This document shows positions 35,843-44,857 of a DNA stretch of 64,000 bases, piece by piece. How positions within the stretch are numbered: position 1 is the stretch's first letter; each line of letters opens with the position of its first letter. The stretch is taken from positions 2,604,001 to 2,668,000 of the forward strand of contig NZ_CP076456.1 in assembly GCF_018866305.1 (NCBI RefSeq), given 5' to 3'. The position numbers were made by a program, and so were the translations under genes. The stretch is from Arthrobacter sunyaminii. Lineage in GTDB: Bacteria > Actinomycetota > Actinomycetes > Actinomycetales > Micrococcaceae. The notes under the pieces are model-generated. The model was not told where the DNA came from and did no database searches. It saw nothing but the letters and a program-made list of their open reading frames with translations.

Positions 35843-36364
35843 TTAGGCGGGCAAACCTGCTGCCTCGGCACACTGGATGCGCAGCGCCGCGGTAGCCTCT
35901 GAGCTCTCGTGTTCCAGCAGAAACCTTTTCGAATCGATACCCGAGGAGTAGCCGGTTAGGGAACCGCGTGATCCTACGACTCGGTGGGTTGGGATGACGA
36001 TGTTCAGCGGGTTGCGGGAAAGGGCGGCACCCACGCTTCGGGCTTTGGCTGCATCTCCCAGCCGGATGGCCAATTCCTTGTAGCTGCAGGTTTGGCCGTA
36101 GGGAATGGCTGACACTTCGGCCCAGACGAGGCGTTGGAAGTCGGTGCCTCTTATTTCGAGATCCAGGTCGAAGCAACAGCGGTGGCCTGCGAAGTACTCG
36201 CTGAGTTGGCGTTCAGCTTCTTCGAATCCATCCTCCACGATGCGCCCCAGTCCGTGATCGGCTGCGGGGTCGGGCGCCCCGGCGAAAACGGCTTTGAGGG
36301 ATCCTTCCTCAGAGGCCAGGGTAAGGATTCCCAGCGGCGTGACAACACTCTTGTGGATTCGCAC
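35843..36364 (-). CDS. Ogt-like alkyltransferase homologue lacking the acceptor Cys
   Basis: A 173-residue homologue of methylated-DNA-protein cysteine methyltransferase (MGMT/Ogt). The family fold is clear: FQRLVWAEVSAIPYGQTCSYKELA, the Arg-finger block RSVGAALSRNP, and the GYSSGIDSKRFLLEHE C-terminus. The invariant active-site PCHR reads PTHR: T126, codon ACC at the expected Cys. Without that Cys, suicidal alkyl transfer cannot occur. This resembles alkyltransferase-like (ATL) proteins, which bind O6-alkylguanine and hand it to nucleotide excision repair and have Trp, Ala or Ser there. The start is GTG 36364 with AAAGGA upstream. It sits between dprA and xerC. Confidence 0.88.
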   Translation of the reverse strand: MRIHKSVVTPLGILTLASEEGSLKAVFAGAPDPAADHGLGRIVEDGFEEAERQLSEYFAGHRCCFDLDLEIRGTDFQRLVWAEVSAIPYGQTCSYKELAIRLGDAAKARSVGAALSRNPLNIVIPTHRVVGSRGSLTGYSSGIDSKRFLLEHESSEATAALRIQCAEAAGLPA

Positions 36365-36429
36365 GGCAGTTCCTTTCAATAGGTGGTTCGCAATGTGGGG
36401 GTTGAGGCGAGGGTGCGGACAGTGAGGGT

Positions 36430-37638
36430 TTATCTGCGGCTTCTCCGCCATTTGTCAGGCCCGTCCCGGGCGGCGAGATCTTCGAGTTCCAGACGAGCCA
36501 GGCCGGCCCGGACGGAGGGCACCGACAACCCGGCGACGGAAGCCAGCTTTTCAACCGGAGATCCGCTGCGCAGCGGCAGTGCATCGAGGAGCAGCATGTC
36601 TTCGATCGTCAGCCCGTCGTGGACGGCCTGAGGTGCCTCGCGGGCGCTGCCTGCGGTGTCATCGGTCGATCCGATCGGGCCGCCCAATTCAGCTACTTCG
36701 GCCGCGTCCGTCACACAGACGGCGCTGCCGTCGCGCAGCAGTCGGTGACAGCCCGCTGAGTTGGCTGAATACACGGAGCCGGGAACTGCGCCTACTTCGC
36801 GTCCCAGTGCCGCTGCATGGTGTGCGGTATTGAGGGCGCCGGACCGCCATCGTGCTTCCACTACGACGGTCACGGCGCTGAGGGCGGCGATGATCCGGTT
36901 GCGCTGTAGAAACCTCCAGCGGGTGGGCGAGGACCCGGGAGGGACTTCCGACAGAAGGAGGCCACGGCGGACAACTTCGCGAAGGAGTTCCTCATTGCCC
37001 GCCGGATAGTAGCGGTCCACTCCGCAGGCCATGACGGCGATGGTGGGAATGCGGGCGAGGCTTGCCGTAGCCAGGGCCGCACGGTGGGCCTGGGCATCAA
37101 TACCGTAGGCGCCGCCGGAAACCACGGTCCATCCCCGGGTTACGAGCCCGGCCGCGATGTCTCCGGTCACTGACGCGCCGTACCCCGTGCTGTCCCGTGA
37201 CCCGACAACGGCCGCGGTCTGGTGCAGCGCCGGGATTCCCTTGCTCAAATCCCCCCGCGCCCAGAGACACAAAGGCATTCCGAGCTCCAGATCCCGCAGA
37301 GCTTCCGGCCAGCGGGAGTCCTCGGGAATGAGCAGTTCGCCTCCTGCCCGTCCAATCATGGCGAGGTCGCGGTCGGGTGCAAGATCAGTGACCCGGGGAA
37401 TCCATCGTTCCAGGGCCGACGACAGGATGTTCCCCGGTGCTGAGAGGCCGGCTGTTGCCAGGATGTCCATCACGTCGCGGGTGAGCTGCTCACCGGCCCG
37501 GACTGCACCGGTGGCCACCCGGAGTGCATCGTGCGGGCCCGCTGCTTCAACGAGCGCCAGCCCAACATTGTCTGAAGGTTCGAACATCCGGGAGAGGGCA
37601 GCCCTTGTACGCAGAAGTTCCATCCCCACGCCGTTCAT
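36430..37638 (-). CDS. dprA: DNA-processing protein DprA
   Basis: A DNA-uptake protein that loads RecA on incoming single strands. 402 residues. The Rossmann core has AAVVGSRDSTGYG, VSGGAYGIDAQAHRAAL and FLQRNRIIAALS, the usual DprA signature. The C-terminal ~60 residues form a winged-helix segment (SPVEKLASVAGLSVPSVRAGLARLELE). The start is ATG 37638, overlapping the comM stop (ATGA), so the two are translationally coupled. Confidence 0.94.
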   Translation of the reverse strand: MNGVGMELLRTRAALSRMFEPSDNVGLALVEAAGPHDALRVATGAVRAGEQLTRDVMDILATAGLSAPGNILSSALERWIPRVTDLAPDRDLAMIGRAGGELLIPEDSRWPEALRDLELGMPLCLWARGDLSKGIPALHQTAAVVGSRDSTGYGASVTGDIAAGLVTRGWTVVSGGAYGIDAQAHRAALATASLARIPTIAVMACGVDRYYPAGNEELLREVVRRGLLLSEVPPGSSPTRWRFLQRNRIIAALSAVTVVVEARWRSGALNTAHHAAALGREVGAVPGSVYSANSAGCHRLLRDGSAVCVTDAAEVAELGGPIGSTDDTAGSAREAPQAVHDGLTIEDMLLLDALPLRSGSPVEKLASVAGLSVPSVRAGLARLELEDLAARDGPDKWRRSRR

Positions 37639-39182
37639 GCCGCCTCCCCCTGCTGCCGGAACCCCAGTGCCTGCCCGACGTCGTCGGCGTCGGGCGCTGT
37701 GTGGCCGGCCAGATCGGCAACGCTCCACGCAATCCGCAGCACCCTGTCGTAGCCCCTTGCGGTCAATGTTTGCCGGTCCATGGCTCGGTCCAGTGACGCC
37801 GTGGCCCGCGGCGGCGGTCGCAGCGGACCTCGCAGCAGATTTCCCGCCACCTCCGCATTGGTCTCATATCCCCAGTTCTTCAGGCGCGCATGCTGGACCC
37901 GGCGGGCCTCTTCCACCCGGCCTGCTATGACAGCGCTGCCCTCGGCACACCCGTCACCGGCCAACTCCCTCAGTGAGACCCGCTGCACCTGGAGCCGCAG
38001 ATCAACCCGGTCCAGCAACGGCCCCGAGAGCCGGCCGAAGTATCTGCGCCGCTGCTGCGGAGTACAGGTGCAATCGATTCCCTTTCCGGACGCCAGCCCG
38101 CAGGGGCAGGGGTTCGCCGCCAGCAGCAACTGGAACCGGGCCGGATAGGTAGCTGTTCCCGCTGCCCGGTGCAGTTCGACTTTCCCGCTTTCCAACGGTT
38201 GGCGCAGCGCATCCAGGACACGCCGCTCGTATTCCGGCGCTTCATCCAGGAACAGGACACCGCGGTGGGCGCGGGATGCCGCTCCCGGACGGGCAATCCC
38301 CGAACCCCCACCGATAATGGCAGCGGATGAGGCCGTGTGGTGCGGGCTCTCAAACGGCGGGCGCCGCAGCAGCTGGGAGCACGTCCGTCCGCCGGACACC
38401 AGCGAATGGATTGCGGTTACTTCCATGGCGTGGGTATCGGAGAGGTCCGGCAACAGGCTCGGAAGCCGCTCGGCCAACATCGTCTTACCCGCTCCGGGCG
38501 GGCCCGTCATCAGCAGATGATGGGCGCCGGCTGCGGCCACTTCTACCGCGAACCGCGCTTCTGCTTGCCCTGCAATATCCGACATGTCCCGCTTTGGACG
38601 AGGAGCCGCGGCAGATTCGCCGGTTCCGCTGTCCACCCGGCCCGGGATCTGCGGGGGAAAAACCAGCCGCTCAGGATCTGCACCGAGGAAGGCGGCAACT
38701 TCGGCCAGCGAACTGAATCCGTTAACCTCGGCTCCCGGGACGAGGGCCGCTTCATCGGCATTGGCTTCCGCGACGGTGATCTCCGAGTATCCGGCCTCCA
38801 CGGCGGCCATGACTGCCGGCAGTATTCCCCGCACGGGCCTCAGCCGGCCGTCCAAGCCGAGCTCGGCGATAAAGACGCGGCGGCCGCTGGCTTTGATGTC
38901 GCCTGCCGCAGCGAGAGCTGCCATCACAATCGCCAAGTCGAAACCGGAACCGCGCTTGTGGACGTCGGCCGGCATCAAATTGACGGTGATCCGCCTCCGG
39001 CTCAGCGGCAGACCCGCGTTCTTGGCTGCGGATCGAACCCGGTCCTTGGCTTCGTTCAGGGACGCGTCAGGCAACCCAAGAAGGACGAACGACGGCAGTG
39101 TCTGACCGATGTCGGCTTCAACCTCCACCATGCGGCCATCCAGCCCAACGAGTCCCACCCCGTATGTCCGTCCCAGCGTCAC
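37635..39182 (-). CDS. comM: ComM/YifB family Mg-chelatase-like ATPase
   Basis: A hexameric AAA+ helicase that promotes branch migration during natural transformation. The 515-residue protein has an N-terminal Lon-like S16 domain (1-170), Walker A GPPGAGKT, Walker B GVLFLDEAPE, a Cys-rich zinc insertion (NPCPCG...CTC) and the C-terminal MCM-like helical part (LTARGYDRVLRIAWSVADLAG). It is coupled to yraN upstream (GTGA overlap at 39179-39182) and to dprA downstream. Confidence 0.94.
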   Translation of the reverse strand: MTLGRTYGVGLVGLDGRMVEVEADIGQTLPSFVLLGLPDASLNEAKDRVRSAAKNAGLPLSRRRITVNLMPADVHKRGSGFDLAIVMAALAAAGDIKASGRRVFIAELGLDGRLRPVRGILPAVMAAVEAGYSEITVAEANADEAALVPGAEVNGFSSLAEVAAFLGADPERLVFPPQIPGRVDSGTGESAAAPRPKRDMSDIAGQAEARFAVEVAAAGAHHLLMTGPPGAGKTMLAERLPSLLPDLSDTHAMEVTAIHSLVSGGRTCSQLLRRPPFESPHHTASSAAIIGGGSGIARPGAASRAHRGVLFLDEAPEYERRVLDALRQPLESGKVELHRAAGTATYPARFQLLLAANPCPCGLASGKGIDCTCTPQQRRRYFGRLSGPLLDRVDLRLQVQRVSLRELAGDGCAEGSAVIAGRVEEARRVQHARLKNWGYETNAEVAGNLLRGPLRPPPRATASLDRAMDRQTLTARGYDRVLRIAWSVADLAGHTAPDADDVGQALGFRQQGEAA

Positions 39183-39538
39183 AGCGCAACCTCTCTCAAG
39201 TGCTCGATGATCGGTGTCCCGGCACCGTTATCAAGAACCGAAACGGCGTCCACGCGGAACGAGGGATAGTGCCGGGCGGATGCCCGTCTCCATCGGGCCG
39301 CCAGCAGGTAGAGCCGTGCCAGCTTCGCCGGCGTGATGGCTTCGAGTGGGTCCCCGTAGTCCAGGGAGGAACGGGTCTTGACCTCTACGATCACCAGCGT
39401 GTCGCCGTCGATGCCCACGAGGTCAATTTCACCGTCGGCACACCGCCAATTGCGGTCCACTACTTCGATGCCGATGGCGGTCAGATAGGCGGCGGCAAGC
39501 TCCTCACCGCGCTGTCCCAGGGTGTCCTTAGCTCTCAT
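39179..39538 (-). CDS. yraN: UPF0102/YraN family nuclease-fold protein
   Basis: 119 residues. The restriction-endonuclease-like motif is visible: GEELAAAYL, ADGEIDLVGIDGDTLVIVEVKTRSS (the D-x(n)-ExK catalytic pattern). Its substrate is unknown; it travels with comM and dprA across bacteria. I chose ATG 39538 (MRAKDTLGQRGEE); the frame upstream to 39784 overlaps the divergent gene and lacks conservation. Confidence 0.9.
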   Translation of the reverse strand: MRAKDTLGQRGEELAAAYLTAIGIEVVDRNWRCADGEIDLVGIDGDTLVIVEVKTRSSLDYGDPLEAITPAKLARLYLLAARWRRASARHYPSFRVDAVSVLDNGAGTPIIEHLREVAL

Positions 39539-39762
39539 GTGCCCACCCTGCGCTCTTCTCGGAACGTTTGCCGGGCGACGGCCATGGGCTGTGGACGGCC
39601 CTTCCCGTTTTAGTAACGAGCGCGTCTTGGGGAGGAATTGCGCCGCACAGCAAGTCTTGTCGTGATCTTGATGCCATCTTGAGTGCGATCTGAGGATGCT
39701 TCGGCAGGATGAACGGGCCCCCCGAGAGAACACTGAAGTTTTAACCGATTGTCGAAGGAACC

Positions 39763-40677
39763 ATGAAACAGGTCTTAAAACCAACGGCCGCTGCGGCCGC
39801 TACTGCACTATCGATAGGGGCCTTCTCTCTGGCCGTCATACAACCGGCTGTGGCAACCGGTCCCGACGACGGCGCGGGCACCGACACTTCCGTATCCCAG
39901 GAAGTCGGCGCGTACGTCTACAAAAAGAATGACCCTGCGAAGCCTGCTGCTTGGGAAAACTCTGGTCCCCAGAGCCTCCTGGCCACCCAAGAGGGTACAG
40001 ACTGGTTTACGGACATAATCGGCCTGCTGCCCGACTACGTCTGCGGACCGGGCTGGGGCATCCAGCAGGACAAACTGGACATCACAGGGGCTTTCGTCTG
40101 GCCCGAAACAATTGTCTACCCTGAAGAATTTGAGGGACCGGTCACGCTGACCGATAACAGGCATGATGACCTTGAGGTCTACGGCCCGATTCCAGAATGC
40201 GAAACGGAGCCCACTCCGGAACCCACGCCCACACCGGATCCCAAGCCGACTCCGGACCCGGAGCCGACACCCACGCCGGATCCCACGCCGGATCCCACAC
40301 CGGAGCCCACGCCCGCGCCGGACCCCAAGCCGACACCGGAACCAACGCCCACGCCGGACCCCAAGCCCACGCCGGATCCGACACCGGAGCCCACGCCAAC
40401 ACCGGAGCCCACGCCCACGCCGGACGCCACGCCGGAGCCCACGCCGGACCCCAAGCCGACACCGGAGCCAACCCCGGATCCCAAGCCCACCCCGGAACCC
40501 ACCGTTCCGGAAGATGATCCGACGGTACCGCCGGTAGCCACCGACTCTCCCCGGCTGCCGAATACCGGAGCTGATTCCACGACGGCTGCTATGGCCGGAG
40601 CAGGACTGCTGCTTGCCGGCCTGGGTGCTACCGCCCTGGTTCGCAACCGCCGACGCACTGAGGTAAGCGACAGCTAA
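39763..40677 (+). CDS. LPXTG cell-wall-anchored protein with Pro-Thr repeats
   Basis: A 304-residue surface protein. A signal peptide (~1-31, ending AVAT), a ~115-residue unique domain with two Cys ([14 protein letters not shown]), then ~105 residues of Pro/Thr/Glu/Asp/Lys repeats of the type [14 protein letters not shown], and a C-terminal sortase signal LPNTG followed by a hydrophobic helix and RNRRR. It should be covalently linked to peptidoglycan; no sortase gene is in the window. The unique domain resembles nothing I know. The ribosome site AAGGAA precedes ATG 39763. It is one of the accessory genes that separate yraN from DUF2469. Confidence 0.88.
   Translation: MKQVLKPTAAAAATALSIGAFSLAVIQPAVATGPDDGAGTDTSVSQEVGAYVYKKNDPAKPAAWENSGPQSLLATQEGTDWFTDIIGLLPDYVCGPGWGIQQDKLDITGAFVWPETIVYPEEFEGPVTLTDNRHDDLEVYGPIPECETEPTPEPTPTPDPKPTPDPEPTPTPDPTPDPTPEPTPAPDPKPTPEPTPTPDPKPTPDPTPEPTPTPEPTPTPDATPEPTPDPKPTPEPTPDPKPTPEPTVPEDDPTVPPVATDSPRLPNTGADSTTAAMAGAGLLLAGLGATALVRNRRRTEVSDS
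40203..40503 (+). repeat. Tandem repeat coding for Pro-Thr stalk
   Basis: Imperfect units of 6-30 bases built from CCGGA[T/C]CCC and [A/G]AGCC[C/G]AC[A/G/C]CC, encoding (E/D/K)PTP-type repeats. The minus strand of the same stretch is open in other frames because the repeat lacks stops. Confidence 0.85.
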
Positions 40678-40696
40678 CCTGCAGTCGCTCAAATGA

Positions 40697-40738
40697 CAGG
40701 TCGGCCCCGGTGCTCTGCGCCGGGGCCGACCTGTTCCT
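40697..40738 (+). terminator. Terminator after the LPXTG gene
   Basis: A 14-bp stem CAGGTCGGCCCCGG (40697-40710) / CCGGGGCCGACCTG (40720-40733) is followed by TTCCTGT. Confidence 0.8.
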
Positions 40739-40761
40739 GTCCCTGCGTCTGTTCGCCCGGG

Positions 40762-41514
40762 CTACGCCCCGGAACGCCGCTTCACGGCCTGATGGTAGTT
40801 TTCGATATCCCGGACCACCGTGTCAGCGGATCCCCTGAACACAAACGGTGAAAAGGTAATGTCCCATCCGCACAGGCCACGGTTCCAGGCCAGAGTGCCG
40901 GCCACGTCCTGCAGGGGAAGGGAGGCTTCGTCCTGCCGCGGCAGGGACCGTAGATGCCCCAGCGAGCGTTTCATGGAACGGTTGGAGCGCACGGAACCCC
41001 CGGCGATCTTGGGCAATGCGACGGCCGTAAACCTAGCCGCGGTATTTGCACCCCGCATCAGCCGAAGTTCATCCGGCGTGAACGACTTCACGAACCGCTC
41101 GTAGGAGTTCAGCCGGATGCCAATGACCTTTGTTCCGCTGGACCCTCCGGGGATCCGCCCGATTCCCGCAGCATCGAAATCTTCCCACGGAATAAAGCCG
41201 CCCGACTCCGGCTTGATGCCTTCTTCGGACAGGGTAAGGACCGTCGGCTGACGCAGCTTGGTCCAGAGCGCCCAGAGCCCGCCGCCACCGAAAAATAGCA
41301 CGGTGACTGAGCCCATGAGCACGGAGCCCCAATCGGGAAACTTGGAAATCAAGTAGATTCCTGCCAGGACGAAGGGAACGCAGAGAAGCGCCATCCCCAG
41401 CAGGCGGAGTTTCGATACCGAGAACACCAGCGGCGCCGGCTTCGGCCGCGCCGAATTCTCCGGCCCCGGGTGGTGCAGACCGGATCCCCCGCCACCCACA
41501 CCCGTTCCAGGCAT
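40762..41514 (-). CDS. STM3941-like membrane protein
   Basis: 250 residues. Two adjacent membrane helices (~36-58 and ~64-84), then a cytoplasmic domain that looks PH-like (VLTLSEEGIKPESGGFIPWEDFDAAGI), consistent with STM3941-family proteins of unknown function, followed by a basic segment (SVRSNRSMKRSLGHLRSLPR). The N-terminus is Gly/Pro-rich. It is separated from the 2H phosphoesterase by 58 bases. Confidence 0.65.
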   Translation of the reverse strand: MPGTGVGGGGSGLHHPGPENSARPKPAPLVFSVSKLRLLGMALLCVPFVLAGIYLISKFPDWGSVLMGSVTVLFFGGGGLWALWTKLRQPTVLTLSEEGIKPESGGFIPWEDFDAAGIGRIPGGSSGTKVIGIRLNSYERFVKSFTPDELRLMRGANTAARFTAVALPKIAGGSVRSNRSMKRSLGHLRSLPRQDEASLPLQDVAGTLAWNRGLCGWDITFSPFVFRGSADTVVRDIENYHQAVKRRSGA

Positions 41515-41572
41515 TCCGTTCCCCCATTTTCCCCGAAAGCTGCTGCCGTCGCCGCTTTATACTACGACGGCG

Positions 41573-42274
41573 TCAGCCGGCCTCCGGATACACCACCGGC
41601 ATGGACTCCAGCCGAACCCGGGCCGGGACAATACTGCCGTCTTCCGGGGCAGAACCGTAGTGCACGCCGTGCCGCTCACCGCCGTACAGCGAACCGCCGT
41701 GCACAGGTGCCGGCAGCGTCCCGGCAAAGCCGCGCGCCAACGTGATGTGGGGACGCAGAGCGGAGGCAAACATGAAGTTGGGATCCGCAGCAGTGAAGGC
41801 TCCGACGTCGGGGATCCCGCAGCTGTTCAAGAACACTTCAAGTGCCGCGTACGCCCGTTCGTGAGCGCGCAGCAGCGCCGACGACGGAAAATACTCCAGG
41901 ACCAGGGTCCGTCCGTGCCGCCCAAACCGGGACAGCACGGCCGGCTCCAGCAGGATGGGTTCCCGCGGCATGGCGGCTTCGGTCGCCGCCACGTAAGCAG
42001 CCAGACGCTCTTCATACTCGTCCCAGGAAATGTTTCCGGCAGCGGAAACCACTGCATAAACATCCCGGACCTTGCCGAAATGGATCAGTGTCAGGTGGAC
42101 CTGCCGCTCAGGGACCCAGCGCGGGCGGCCGCCGTCGTTCACCTGGGTACGTGCTGCCAGCGCCTGCTGGAGGGCTAGGATAAGCTCCAGCGATCCGGCG
42201 TCGGGCCGCATCTGCGCATACAACCTTCGGTTGCCGGACAGGTATCCGGACAGCGGTGACTCGGGAAGCGCCAT
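41573..42274 (-). CDS. 2H phosphoesterase / 2'-5' RNA ligase-like protein
   Basis: A 233-residue member of the 2H superfamily, which hydrolyses or forms 2',5'- or cyclic-phosphodiester bonds. Both His-hydrophobic-Thr motifs are present: HLTLIHFG in the first half and RPHITLARG in the second. The substrate (tRNA-splicing-like ends, cyclic phosphates or nucleotide sugars) cannot be told. It is divergent from the acetyltransferase gene across 47 bases. Confidence 0.8.
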   Translation of the reverse strand: MALPESPLSGYLSGNRRLYAQMRPDAGSLELILALQQALAARTQVNDGGRPRWVPERQVHLTLIHFGKVRDVYAVVSAAGNISWDEYEERLAAYVAATEAAMPREPILLEPAVLSRFGRHGRTLVLEYFPSSALLRAHERAYAALEVFLNSCGIPDVGAFTAADPNFMFASALRPHITLARGFAGTLPAPVHGGSLYGGERHGVHYGSAPEDGSIVPARVRLESMPVVYPEAG

Positions 42275-42321
42275 TTCAGCAGTTTAGGAGACGCGGGTCA
42301 CAGCTGCACTAGGGTGGACCC

Positions 42322-42942
42322 ATGCCTTATGACATTCCCGTCCTCTCCGAGTCAGAGCTCACGCTGCGCCCGCACCACGAGGCCGATATTGATCCGGTCC
42401 TCTCCCGTTGCGTTGACCCGCTGACACGCCGGTGGACCACCGTTCCCCTGGACTACACGCGGGAGATGGCCGTGGAGTACGTGGCTGCCATCTCAGTGCC
42501 GCAGGAAAAGGAGATTTCCTGGGCGCTCGAGGCGGGCGGTGCCTACGCCGGGACTTTGGACCTGCGGTTCAAGGGTGCCAACTCGGGCGATCTGGGGTTC
42601 GTCACGGCTCCGGAGTACCGGGGAAAGGGACTCATGTCGCGTGCCGTCGGTCTGGCGGTGGCCTATGCCCTGGATGATCTCGGCTGGGATGTGGTGAGCT
42701 GGTCGGCCAATGCGGGCAACGTCGGCAGCTACAAATCGGTGTGGCGCAACGGTTTCCCGCCGCCCATTGCGGTTCCGCACTTTCTGCCGCACCGGGGAAA
42801 GATGGTTGAAGGCTGGGTTTCGAGCCTCGCCGCCGAAGCACCGCGGAAGCCCTCCGGGTCTTGGGCACAGTGGAACGACGTCGCCGCCAGCCTTCCGCAG
42901 CCCTCCTCGCCGCCGCTGTTCACACCGACGCTTCGGTCCTAG
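42322..42942 (+). CDS. GNAT N-acetyltransferase, RimJ/RimL type
   Basis: A 206-residue acetyltransferase-fold protein. The N-terminus reads LTLRPHHEADIDPVLSRC and the acetyl-CoA loop is PEYRGKGLMSRAVGLAVAYALDDLGWDVVSW, normal for the family; NAGNVGSYKSVWRNGF matches the conserved end of RimJ/RimL-like enzymes. The substrate is unknown. Confidence 0.88.
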   Translation: MPYDIPVLSESELTLRPHHEADIDPVLSRCVDPLTRRWTTVPLDYTREMAVEYVAAISVPQEKEISWALEAGGAYAGTLDLRFKGANSGDLGFVTAPEYRGKGLMSRAVGLAVAYALDDLGWDVVSWSANAGNVGSYKSVWRNGFPPPIAVPHFLPHRGKMVEGWVSSLAAEAPRKPSGSWAQWNDVAASLPQPSSPPLFTPTLRS

Positions 42943-42956
42943 GGGGCTGAGCGGCT

Positions 42957-43280
42957 TCAGCCCAATTCGTCGGCCTTGGGAATGGTCAGGTCGTCGTTGC
43001 GCGTGAGTTCCTCGACGTTGACGTCCTTGAACGTAATCACCCGGACGCTTTTCACGAACCGGGCCGAGCGGTAGACGTCCCAGACCCAGGCATCCTGCAG
43101 GGTCAGGTCAAAGTAGATTTCCCCGTCCGCGGACCGTGCCTGCAGGTCTACGTGGTTGGCAAGATAAAACCTGCGCTCGGTCTCCACCACATAGCTGAAG
43201 AGTCCCACCACGTCCCGGTATTCACGGTAGAGCTGGAGCTCCATGTCCGTTTCATAGTTCTCAAGGTCTTCGGCACTCAT
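42957..43280 (-). CDS. DUF2469 family protein
   Basis: 107 residues, acidic (MSAEDLENYETDMELQLYREYRDVVGLFSYVVETERRFYLAN region at the start). The family is restricted to actinobacteria, of unknown function, and lies immediately after rnhB, as here (7-base gap). The start is ATG 43280; the longer frame to 43379 overlaps rnhB coding sequence. Confidence 0.92.
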   Translation of the reverse strand: MSAEDLENYETDMELQLYREYRDVVGLFSYVVETERRFYLANHVDLQARSADGEIYFDLTLQDAWVWDVYRSARFVKSVRVITFKDVNVEELTRNDDLTIPKADELG

Positions 43281-43287
43281 ATTTCCA

Positions 43288-44043
43288 TCATCCCCCAACG
43301 ACGCTCTCATGGTCCCGGGCATCCGCTTCCGGACGTGTTCCCAGCTGCCAGGACATCCGATGCAGGGGCGTGGGCCCAAACTCGTCTATCGCCAGCCGAT
43401 GGGACGCCGTGGCGTATCCCTTATTCACTTCCCAGCCGTACTGAGGATGTGTCACAGCGTAGTCCACCATCATCGTGTCCCGCTCCACCTTCGCAAGTAC
43501 GCTGGCCGCGGCCACACTGAGGCAGGTCATGTCCGCCTTGATTTTGATGTGCACGGGCGCCTGGCAGCCGCCGTCGTCGTTCCCGGGAAGGTCAAAAAGA
43601 CTGGCCTGGCGCGCCGGTGAAAGCCAGTTGTAGTTGCCGTCCAGAAGGACGACGTCGGGGGTCAGGTCCGCGCAGATCTGGTCCCAGGCGCGGGTGCCGG
43701 CCAGGCGCAGCGCACCCATGATGCCGTGCAGATCGATTTCCGCGGCGCTGGAATGCCCCACTCCCCAGCCCCGGGCCCACTTCTTGATTTGGGGCACCAG
43801 CGTTTCCCGGTCGCTGTGTGAGAGCAGCTTGCTGTCCCGCACGCCCTTGAGCGAACGGACGGTGGCCAGGTCAACGGCCACCAGGCCCACGCTGACCGGA
43901 CCGGCCAGGGCGCCCCGGCCCACTTCGTCGCAGCCTGCCAGGACCTTGTAGCCGACGGCCGCAAAGGACCGTTCGTGCCGCAGCGTGGGGGCCTTGCTTC
44001 CGGCGCCCGTCTTGGGCCGCGGCCGGGCGGACGTCGCGGTCAT
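43288..44043 (-). CDS. rnhB: Ribonuclease HII
   Basis: Cleaves RNA in RNA-DNA hybrids and single ribonucleotides in DNA. 251 residues with the catalytic motif [14 protein letters not shown] (Asp-Glu) and further acids in [11 protein letters not shown] and [22 protein letters not shown] ~25-residue basic N-terminal tail ([16 protein letters not shown]) is extra. The start is ATG 44043, overlapping the lepB stop (ATGA). Confidence 0.94.
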   Translation of the reverse strand: MTATSARPRPKTGAGSKAPTLRHERSFAAVGYKVLAGCDEVGRGALAGPVSVGLVAVDLATVRSLKGVRDSKLLSHSDRETLVPQIKKWARGWGVGHSSAAEIDLHGIMGALRLAGTRAWDQICADLTPDVVLLDGNYNWLSPARQASLFDLPGNDDGGCQAPVHIKIKADMTCLSVAAASVLAKVERDTMMVDYAVTHPQYGWEVNKGYATASHRLAIDEFGPTPLHRMSWQLGTRPEADARDHESVVGG

Positions 44044-44846
44044 CGGGATCCGGCCGGAAGGGAGCTGGAAGGATCGGGGATGTTTTCGAAGACTTCCGGG
44101 TAGCTGCCGATGAAGCCGGCGTGGTTCAGAGGCCAGGCAGTCACTGCGGCTTTGCCTTCAATGTCCTCGACGTCGATGAACCCGCCGCCGGCATCCTGGA
44201 GGTGTTCACGTGAATCAGCGGAGGCGTTGCGGTGGTCCCCCATGACCCAAACCTTGCCTTCCGGAACAACCACGTCGAACGGAATGTCCGACGGCGAGGC
44301 GCCGGGATAGATGTAGGGCTCGTTCAGAGGCTCGCCGTTGACCGTGATCCGGCCATCGGCGTCGCAGCAGACCACGTGGTCACCCTCGGTGCCGATGACG
44401 CGCTTGACCAGATGCTGCTCGGAGGTGTCCGGAATCAGGCCGACAAAAATGAGGGCGTCACGGATCCAGGCGCCGGGTCCTTCGGTGGCCGGAGGAAGCT
44501 CGGGCAGCCAGCCCTGGGTGTCCTTGAAGACCACCACGTCGCCGCGGTTCAGGTCAAAGGGTTCCGGAACCAGCAGGTTCACGAAGATCCGGTCGTTGAT
44601 TTCCAGGGTTTCTTCCATGGAGCCCGAGGGAATGTAGAACGCCCGGAACAGGAAGGTCTTGATGAGGAAGGACAGGAGCAGCGCGATCACGATGATGGTG
44701 GCGACTTCGCGGAGCCAGCCGCCGAAACCGCGGTGCTTGTCTTTGCCGTTCCGGCCCGGGCCTGCTGCCCGGGGACGCGCCGAATGCGCTCCGTGAACGC
44801 TGGGTCCGGGATTCCGGGTGGGCTCGTCCGGGACGTTCTGAGCCAT
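44040..44846 (-). CDS. lepB: Signal peptidase I (second copy)
   Basis: Cleaves signal peptides of secreted proteins at the outer membrane face. 268 residues: a cytoplasmic ~55-residue Pro/Arg-rich N-terminus, one membrane anchor ([21 protein letters not shown]), the catalytic Ser in IPSGSMEET and Lys in [11 protein letters not shown], and box [11 protein letters not shown]. The start is ATG 44846 with AGAGGA upstream. It is 11 bases downstream of the other lepB, so the two are an operon. Confidence 0.94.
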   Translation of the reverse strand: MAQNVPDEPTRNPGPSVHGAHSARPRAAGPGRNGKDKHRGFGGWLREVATIIVIALLLSFLIKTFLFRAFYIPSGSMEETLEINDRIFVNLLVPEPFDLNRGDVVVFKDTQGWLPELPPATEGPGAWIRDALIFVGLIPDTSEQHLVKRVIGTEGDHVVCCDADGRITVNGEPLNEPYIYPGASPSDIPFDVVVPEGKVWVMGDHRNASADSREHLQDAGGGFIDVEDIEGKAAVTAWPLNHAGFIGSYPEVFENIPDPSSSLPAGSR

Positions 44847-44857
44847 GTGCTGTCCTC

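Noticed and set aside
35521..35871. 116-codon minus-strand frame between xerC and the Ogt homologue
   Set aside because: Basic, low-complexity, overlaps the end of the Ogt homologue, no ribosome site or family resemblance.
39808..40692. 294-codon minus-strand frame over the LPXTG gene
   Set aside because: It encodes only RGLRC-type repeats, the mirror of the Pro-Thr repeat; no start signal and the + frame has signal peptide and LPNTG.
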